Of a stretch of 52,636 bases of DNA, positions 43,484-52,636 are shown in pieces (the first letter of the stretch is position 1; every line of letters begins with the position of its first letter). The stretch lies in assembly GCA_031282425.1 (NCBI GenBank), contig JAITDT010000058.1:1-52636 (forward strand). The letters run 5' to 3'. This stretch comes from Holosporaceae bacterium (GTDB lineage: Bacteria; Pseudomonadota; Alphaproteobacteria; UBA3830). The notes beneath the pieces are model-generated. The model did not search any database and had not been told where the DNA came from. It was given only the letters and a program-made list of their open reading frames with translations. The translations under genes and the position numbers were made by a program.

Positions 43484-44407
43484 ATGAATATTACGGATGT
43501 TTTAATTCTGGGAAGCGGCCCAGCTGGATACACGGCGGCCATCTACGCCGCCAGAGCTGGAAGGTCAACTAAAATAATTGCTGGTCCACAACCAGGAGGC
43601 CAACTGATGATTACATCCGTCATCGAAAATTATCCGGGTTTTAGTGATCCAATATCCGGTCCAGTTTTGATGGATCAAATTAGGCGGCAAACAGAAAAAA
43701 TGGGGGCAGAAATTATATCCGATGCAATTAAATCCGTTGATTTTGGGAAGTGTCCATTTATTTGCGTCGGAGAATCGGGCGTATCATATATAAGTAGAAC
43801 GGTTATCATTGCGACCGGAGCCAACGCCATGTGGCTCGATATTCCCGGAGAAAAAGAATATCAGAGGGCGGGAGTTTCTGCCTGCGCCGTGTGCGATGGA
43901 TTCTTTTTTCGCGATAAAAACGTTGCTGTAATCGGCGGTGGAAACACTGCTGCCGAAGAAGCGCTTTATCTAACGAATTTTGCCAAAAGCGTTCTGCTAA
44001 TTCATCGCCGTGGGCAATTGCGCGCTGAGCAAATCCTGCAGAAACGTCTTCTGGAAAATTCAAAAATTGAGATAATATGGCACACCGAGGTAACGGACAT
44101 ACTAGGCGATGGCAGTCGAGTCACAACGCTTTTGCTCACGAATACAAAAGATCATACGAAGATGAAAAAAAGCGTTGACGGCGTTTTTGTGGCAATTGGT
44201 CATCGACCGGCGACAGAAATTTTTCGTAATCAGCTGGCTTTGGATGACAATGGCTACATTGTGACGAATAAAACCAACTTTACCACATCTATTCCTGGAA
44301 TTTTCGCAGCCGGAGACGTTTGTAACTCCCTCTATCGACAGGCCATAGTTTCAGCCGGCCAGGGGTGCGTAGCCGCTATCGCTGCGGATAAATTTTTATC
44401 TGTTTAA
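43484..44407 (+). CDS. trxB: thioredoxin-disulfide reductase
   Basis: GSGPAGYTAAIYAARA, SACAVCDGFFF redox motif, GIFAAGDVCNSLYRQAIVSAGQGCVAAI. Confidence 0.96.
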   Translation: MNITDVLILGSGPAGYTAAIYAARAGRSTKIIAGPQPGGQLMITSVIENYPGFSDPISGPVLMDQIRRQTEKMGAEIISDAIKSVDFGKCPFICVGESGVSYISRTVIIATGANAMWLDIPGEKEYQRAGVSACAVCDGFFFRDKNVAVIGGGNTAAEEALYLTNFAKSVLLIHRRGQLRAEQILQKRLLENSKIEIIWHTEVTDILGDGSRVTTLLLTNTKDHTKMKKSVDGVFVAIGHRPATEIFRNQLALDDNGYIVTNKTNFTTSIPGIFAAGDVCNSLYRQAIVSAGQGCVAAIAADKFLSV

Positions 44408-44478
44408 TTCAATTGCAAATAGAGTTTGATGAATGTTACTATCTATACAGTTAACGTATAAGTTGTGGAGGGAGTAAG

Positions 44479-45018
44479 ATGGAATTAAAAGGCAGTAAAA
44501 CAGAAAAAAATTTAAAAGAAGCTTTTTCCGGAGAGTCGCAAGCTCGGAATAAGTACGATTATTTCGCGTCTCAAGCCAAAAAGGAAGGATATGTTCAGAT
44601 TAGCAAGATCTTCGCGGCAACAGCTCTTAACGAAAAGGAGCATGCAAAGATTTGGTTTAAGTTACTAAACGGCGGGTCGGTTCCTTCCACGCAAGAAAAT
44701 CTGAGGGAGGCCGCCGCCGGCGAGCGCTACGAGTGGTCCGAAATGTATGCTAAATTTGCCCAAGAAGCTGAGGACGAAGGGTTTTCTCCCATAGCGCTTT
44801 TATTTAAAGAGGTTGCAAAGATAGAGAAAAATCATGAAGAAAGATACAAAAAACTTCTGGAAAATGTTCTGAATGACGGCGTTTTTAGAAAAGCGGAAAA
44901 AATTATTTGGGAGTGCAGCAATTGCGGATACTCCATCGAAAGCGTCAAGGCTCCTGGACGTTGTCCAGTCTGCGAACATTTGCAAGCATTTTTTGAACAA
45001 GTGGCCAATAATTATTAG
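44479..45018 (+). CDS. rubrerythrin
   Basis: [40 protein letters not shown]; rubredoxin-like [23 protein letters not shown]. Confidence 0.94.
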   Translation: MELKGSKTEKNLKEAFSGESQARNKYDYFASQAKKEGYVQISKIFAATALNEKEHAKIWFKLLNGGSVPSTQENLREAAAGERYEWSEMYAKFAQEAEDEGFSPIALLFKEVAKIEKNHEERYKKLLENVLNDGVFRKAEKIIWECSNCGYSIESVKAPGRCPVCEHLQAFFEQVANNY

Positions 45019-45203
45019 AATAGTAGATACAGCGTAGGTATAACGTTGCGAAATGATGTACCGTGGAATGCAGCTAGCTGGATTAGCCCAGCCGTAGGCG
45101 CTGCAGTCGAATATTCTGGATACAACGACAGTGCGCTTCTTGCATTCGCTGAACACTTAGAATTTGAAGCATGGGCCCAGCATGTACTGAATGAACAAAC
45201 GTA
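45019..45203 (+). other. in-frame open stretch immediately after the rubrerythrin UAG stop
   Basis: NSRYSVGITLRNDVPWNAASWISPAVGAAVEYSGYNDSALLAFAEHLEFEAWAQHVLNEQT*, 61 codons, no Met. Confidence 0.4.
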
Positions 45204-45349
45204 GGAGATCTGCGCCGATAATTATTAAGTTTCCTCTTCATCAAATCGAAGAACCAGCCCTTTGTTCCCAATGTTTGCTAATCCTTTGAAAACCTTATGG
45301 GGGTTTATGTTGACCTTTTTTGCTGGGGAAAATACAATGTCACTTCTGA

Positions 45350-45423
45350 GGCTGGGTGGCAGAGTGGTTATGCAGAGGACTGCAAATCCTTGTACGTCGG
45401 TTCGATTCCGGTCCTAGCCTCCA
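45350..45423 (+). tRNA. tRNA-Cys (GCA anticodon), CCA encoded
   Basis: GGCTGGGTGGCAGAGTGGTTATGCAGAGGACTGCAAATCCTTGTACGTCGGTTCGATTCCGGTCCTAGCCTCCA. Confidence 0.94.
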
Positions 45424-45513
45424 AGTGTAGCTAATACTCCAGCGGCTCATATCTTGATTAGGGATTTTAGTGTGCTACTATCTAACAATAATCTGCGTCA
45501 GAGGAGTAACGAT

Positions 45514-47478
45514 ATGTTTAGAGGTCTTGCTAACGCAGTTAGATTTTTATCGATAGCGGAGGTGGGAAATGCCAACAGTGGGCACCTTGGTTCTCCGCTA
45601 GGAATGTCTGATTGTCTGACGGTTTTATTTAAAAACTTTTTGGTATTCGATCCAAAGTTCCCGCAATGGCCAAATCGTGATAGATTCATCCTTTCCGGCG
45701 GTCACGGATCAGCGGCGCTGTATGCCATGCTATATCTCAATGGATATAAAAATATGACGCTGGACGATCTGAAAAAATTCAGGAAATTGGGATCAAGGGC
45801 GAATGGTCATCCCGAATACAATATATCTTCTGGCGTTGAAACAACAACCGGACTGCTGGGACAGGGAATTGCCAACGCCGTTGGTATGGCTATTGAAGAG
45901 CGGCTTTTAAATGCGCGATTAGGGGATGATTGTGTCAATCACTATACATACGTATTCGTTGGAGATGGGGATTTGATGGAGGGCATATCCCATGAGGCCA
46001 GCGCAATTGCCGGTCACCTGGCTCTGGGACGTCTCGTGGTATTGTTCGATAGTAATAATATTACCATCGATGGGGAAATAGATGCTTCTTCGAGCGATGA
46101 TGTTCTAAAGCGCTATGAATCCTACGGTTGGCACACGGCAACGGCTGATGGCCATAGTGAAGAATCTATTTCCGCAGCTCTGGAATCGGCAAAAAAAGAT
46201 CAGCGGCCGTCGCTTATCGTTTGTAGAACAAAAATAGGCTATGGAAGTCCACGAGAGAGCACGCCACAGGCTCATGGAGGAGCTTTTTCCGCAGATGAAG
46301 TCAAAGCAACGAAGGAAAAACTAAATTGGGTTAGCGATTCATTCGAAATTCCAGAGTATTTAATGAAAACTTGGGCAGTTATCGGAAAGCGTCATCACGA
46401 AAGTTGTGAAAAGTGGTACAAAGAGCAATCTCAAAAATATGATCTCTTGAAATTCGAATTTACAAGCGAGATAAAAAATGTTTTCCGAAATATTAAGAAA
46501 AGCTACTTTATTTCCCGTCCCTTTGAAGCGACGCGTAACAGTTCGAAATATATTATTTCTCAAATCATGAAAAATTCCTCCCTGCTTATATCAGGATCCG
46601 CGGATTTGGGAGGATCAACCGGATGTTTTTCGAATGTTTCGGCGCCATTACGACGGGAGGATTTCTCTGGCAATTATATACACTACGGCGTTCGAGAGCA
46701 TGCGATGGGCGCCATAATGAATGGCATCGCCGCGGGCAAAAAGATAAAATGTATGGCCGGTACGTTTCTGGCGTTTAGCGACTACATGAGACCGGCCATT
46801 CGCATGAGCGCTCTAATGAATATTCCGTCGATATTTGTCTTTAGTCACGATTCCATTGGAGTCGGAGAGGATGGTCCTACCCATCAGCCGGTGGAACATC
46901 TCGCAGCGCTTCGAGCTATCCCTAATTTGAATGTTTTTCGTCCGGCTGACGCTATGGAAACTCTGGAATGCTGGGAGTGCGCTCTCAAAAGCAAAAGGCC
47001 GTCTGTTATAGTACTCACGCGGCAGGATGTGCTCAGTGTGAGATTCTGCGGGAGAACGAATCTCTGCGAAACAGGCGCTTATATCCTTTACGAGGATACT
47101 TCTGATAATTGCAGAAGGGTTACGTTAATTGCCACAGGATCTGAGGTTTCCATCGCTCAAGATGTTAAAAAAAAGCTAAATGATATGGCCGTTTCGGCAA
47201 ATTTGGTCAGCATGCCCTGCTGGAAGTTATTCGACGAACAACCTGCTGAGTTTAAGAATGAAGTTCTCGGAAAATCATTACGGGTGGGAATTGAAGCTTC
47301 CAATGGGTTCGGATGGGAAAAATATATAGGTTCGGGATTATTTTTTGGCATAACCGATTTTGGAAAATCATGTTCCTGCTTGGAAAATTACAGACTTTTT
47401 GGCCTGACAGCGCAAAACATATGTGATGAAATTTTGAAAAAATTATCAATCCTGGATTATCAGTTGGAATTAATATGA
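45514..47478 (+). CDS. tkt: transketolase (ORF opens at 45454; MFRGLANAVRFLSI is the likely start)
   Basis: GHLGSPLGMSDCLTVLF, YVFVGDGDLMEGISHEASAIAGHLALGRLVVLFDSNNITIDG, VGEDGPTHQPVEHLAALRAIPNL. Confidence 0.96.
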   Translation: MFRGLANAVRFLSIAEVGNANSGHLGSPLGMSDCLTVLFKNFLVFDPKFPQWPNRDRFILSGGHGSAALYAMLYLNGYKNMTLDDLKKFRKLGSRANGHPEYNISSGVETTTGLLGQGIANAVGMAIEERLLNARLGDDCVNHYTYVFVGDGDLMEGISHEASAIAGHLALGRLVVLFDSNNITIDGEIDASSSDDVLKRYESYGWHTATADGHSEESISAALESAKKDQRPSLIVCRTKIGYGSPRESTPQAHGGAFSADEVKATKEKLNWVSDSFEIPEYLMKTWAVIGKRHHESCEKWYKEQSQKYDLLKFEFTSEIKNVFRNIKKSYFISRPFEATRNSSKYIISQIMKNSSLLISGSADLGGSTGCFSNVSAPLRREDFSGNYIHYGVREHAMGAIMNGIAAGKKIKCMAGTFLAFSDYMRPAIRMSALMNIPSIFVFSHDSIGVGEDGPTHQPVEHLAALRAIPNLNVFRPADAMETLECWECALKSKRPSVIVLTRQDVLSVRFCGRTNLCETGAYILYEDTSDNCRRVTLIATGSEVSIAQDVKKKLNDMAVSANLVSMPCWKLFDEQPAEFKNEVLGKSLRVGIEASNGFGWEKYIGSGLFFGITDFGKSCSCLENYRLFGLTAQNICDEILKKLSILDYQLELI

Positions 47479-47894
47479 AACAGAATAGACTTTTGTTGAA
47501 AATTGAAGATTTTGAAGGATGCGATTTAATCTCATCACTTTTGCAGGATTCAATATTCCACATTTCTCTTCACTTCTTTCATGAGAAAAAAAAGAGATTC
47601 CATCTCATGCTAAACAGATTTTGCTGGGAACATGCCGATTGCTTTGATGAAAATCAGTGTTATTACCGTGTTCATTCGGGATTATATATTCATCATGTGG
47701 ATTCAATTTTTGTGCATGGCTCCATCGCAAAGGAACAATACTTAAATTTGCTAACCTTTCACTCCTCGAGTAATGAGATTAACATGGTTTTTTCCGGCAA
47801 TAGTTACATATGTATAAATATAAGTAATATACTTGTTTATTTGAAAGATTTACATGATATGTATCCTACCATGACAATGCCTATGCATCCTTAG
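47475..47894 (+). CDS. DUF2948-like protein
   Basis: Layout LLQDSIFHIS...F-LMLNRFCWEHAD...YYRVHSGLYIHHVDSIFVHGSI...YLNLLTFH...MVFSGNSYICINISNILVYLKDLHDMYPTMTMPMHP recalls alphaproteobacterial DUF2948; ATGA overlap with tkt stop. Confidence 0.6.
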   Translation: MKQNRLLLKIEDFEGCDLISSLLQDSIFHISLHFFHEKKKRFHLMLNRFCWEHADCFDENQCYYRVHSGLYIHHVDSIFVHGSIAKEQYLNLLTFHSSSNEINMVFSGNSYICINISNILVYLKDLHDMYPTMTMPMHP

Positions 47895-48012
47895 AAAGGT
47901 CAACGGGAAAAATTTTGATCTAAAATCATTGATTTATTAATATTTATTGTTTAGTTTTGAATAGTAGGGCGTGAAAATACGTTAGCCTTTCATCGCAGTG
48001 GCCTAATTATAG

Positions 48013-48120
48013 AAAGGGAGCTGTCTCTGTCCAAACCGTGGTTTGGGTACATGGCGCCCACCTGGGATCTGGCCACTTGAACAGATCCGGGCGACGATTT
48101 TCAGGCTCTCTATCGAGCCT
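48013..48120 (+). ncRNA. candidate structured RNA of unknown class
   Basis: Hairpins CCAAAC-CGTG-GTTTGG (48031-48046) and CGCCC...GGATCTG-gccacttgaa-CAGATCC-GGGCG (48055-48093), enclosed by AGGGAGC(tg)/(ca g)GCTCTCT (48015-48111), after an AT-rich promoter-like stretch. Confidence 0.4.
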
Positions 48121-48123
48121 CGG

Positions 48124-50012
48124 CTACAACTCATTCACCAAAGTTTTCAAGCGTTTTCGAGTACGTGCTTGTTTTATGGGATGTGGAGAAGGGTTTATTG
48201 TTTCTGTTTTTACTTCAGCCGCTTGTTTCCCATAGCCTAAAGCCACCAGCATAAAATCACGCCAGGCGATGGCTGGCAGAATACCGCCGGTAATGCTTTG
48301 ATTCATAGGAGTGTTATCGTCATTACCCGTCCATACGCCCACAACCAGTGGATAGGAAAATCCGACAAAGCTAGCGTCGCGACTATCGTTACTGGTGCCG
48401 GTTTTCCCATAGCTTGGAACTGGCAGTTTCGCCCGTCTACCGGTTCCTCGTTCCATGAGGGCTCGCATTACTGTTTTTATTTTTTCACAATCTTGCTGTG
48501 ATATAACTCTATTATTTTGTTTATGATAGGCGCGGTAGTAGGTTTTTCCATTTTGAGTTTTAATGCTAATAATTCCAAACGGAGACATTTTAATTCCATT
48601 TAGCATGGTTGCGCCGTAAGCTGCTGTGATTTCCAATAAATTCATACCGCTTGCCCCAAGTGCAGATGCAAAATTTCGTCCAATTTCGCTGGTAACGCCG
48701 AGTTGTTCAGCTTTTTCTGCAATAGCGTTCATGCCGACTTTTTGAGCCAATCGAACGGTACAAGTGTTGATGGATTTGACAAAAGCTTCCAATACGCTAA
48801 CGCTTCCAACGCTTTTGTAACGATAGTTCTTTGGAGACCAGTTTCCAACGGTAATTGGTAAGTCGCTTATGTGGTCTTGGATATCGACGCCCTGTTCAAA
48901 AGCCGTTAAAAATACGAAATATTTAAATGCCGACCCAAAAGATCTCAGCGCTAGAGCCCGATTATATTGGCTTGTACTGTAGGTATGCCCTCCCAGCATT
49001 ACGCGAACGGCTCCAGTTTTATCGAGCGCCACAAGCGCCATTTGACTGGCGCCATTTTTAAATCCATATTCATTTAATGTTTTTCTTATTATATAGGTAG
49101 CATTTTTTTGGAGCTTCGAATCCAGCGTTGTTCTAACTATTAAATCTTCCTCTCCGATTCCCACTAATTCTTGCACCTGCTCCATGGCCCAATCTGTAAA
49201 GTAGCGATTTTCGTCCATCGGTATCGAAAGATGAGCTAACCTCTCTTTCTCAAGCATAGCCTCTTTCATTTCATTCTCGGTGATATAACCTGCTTCCACC
49301 ATGCTAGATAACACTAACTCCGTTCTTTGATCCGATTTGTCCACATTATAAAAGGGAGAGTAAGTAGACGGTGATTTAAGCACACCAGCCAGCTTGGCTG
49401 CTTCATATAATGTGAGCAGCCGCGCTCTTTTTCCAAAAAATCTGTAGGCGGCCGCATCGATTCCATAAGCGCCTCCTCCAAAATAAACGCGATTTACATA
49501 AATCGACAGAATTTGCTTTTTGGTAAATTTCTTTTCCAACCATAGAGCTAGAATAAGCTCTTGAACTTTACGTTTAACCGACTTACTCCGAGATAAAAAT
49601 AAATTTTTTGCCAGCTGTTGTGTTAATGACGATCCCCCTTGTACAATGCGACGATTTAAAATATTCGTCCACATGGCTCGCAGAATTCCCCATATATCAA
49701 CGCCGCAGTGTTTATAAAATCGTCGATCTTCAATTGCTATTATGGCATTTCCCATATATGGCGGCAGTTCATGAATTTTAACGACGTCGCGGAATAAATC
49801 TCCATATACGGCAATGGTTTTTCCATCATAGGACTCGAAAATAATACTCGCGCGTCGCCCTTTGGTCTCCAAATTGTTTAAATCCGGCATATCATGGATA
49901 AAAAATAAGAAAATGAAAAAACCAATTACGAGAGAAAATATGGCATAGGAAATGATAAAGCCATAAGCCTTTTTACGGTTTATGGAGAATATCTCTCTTT
50001 TTTTGTGTGCCA

Positions 50013-50013
<1 letters not shown>
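48124..50013 (-). CDS. penicillin-binding protein 1A family (transglycosylase/transpeptidase)
   Basis: AIIAIEDRRFYKHCGVDIWGILRAMWTNILNRRIVQGGSSLTQQLAKNLFLSRSKSVKRKVQE; VPSYGKTGTSNDSRDASFVGFS. Confidence 0.95.
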
Positions 50014-52427
<2,414 letters not shown>

Positions 52428-52524
52428 TCAATCAAAAGTCGAATGCTATTGCCGTGGATCCCCCCTCTCTCCATCTTCTTTGTTGCTCCTTTTATTTTAG
52501 GCTCTATTTTAGGATATGTTAACG

Positions 52525-52635
52525 CTATTTTATCATGATGATATCTAAAGCGAGATAAACAAATCCCGCAAAGACGACATTGAGCTTGTCGTATCGAGTA
52601 AATATTCGTCGAAATTCCTTCAATCTCCTAAAAAG
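52525..52635 (-). pseudogene. 3' end of an IS5-family transposase, truncated by window end
   Basis: Minus-strand frame LFRRLKEFRRIFTRYDKLNVVFAGFVYLALDIIMIK*; RR-K-FRRI-TRYDKL is the IS5-group C-terminal signature. Confidence 0.75.
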
Positions 52636-52636
52636 T

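Noticed and set aside
45083-45271. 62-aa minus-strand ORF downstream of rubrerythrin
   Set aside because: The plus-strand frame reads more protein-like; no support for the antisense frame.

Overview
The window is about 40% GC and comes from a gene-dense, reduced-looking alphaproteobacterium. The lineage is inferred from gene content and may be Holosporales/Rickettsiales-like. Most of it is core genome: rpsD; an RND efflux pair; aspS; a sugar-type ABC transporter; an hslVU-murGCB-ftsQAZ run; rpoBC; galU-ugd-envC-like-ctpA-DUF610-rppH; corC-ybeY-miaB; a small transaldolase; MFS; TrmN6-like methyltransferase; trxB; rubrerythrin; tkt; a PBP1-type penicillin-binding protein; gyrB. There are three tRNAs (Thr-CGU, Asn-GUU, Cys-GCA). 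The window edges hold the 3' ends of an IS630-type (left) and an IS5-type (right) transposase, both below the ORF-track cutoff. The most interesting locus is a two-gene surface-glycan-type module (6186-8829, minus strand). Its FkbM methyltransferase contains a G13 mononucleotide tract; I traced the frames by hand, and a 1-nt change either way gives prompt termination. A second tract of 11 identical bases lies in the upstream divergent promoter region. This looks like a phase-variable (contingency) glycan-modification locus. Other leads are a possible structured RNA at 48013-48120, an in-frame 61-codon open stretch after the rubrerythrin UAG stop, an unlisted LptM-like lipoprotein, and a 9-bp tandem repeat in the rpoB rifampicin region. 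No searches were run; family names come from motif recognition.
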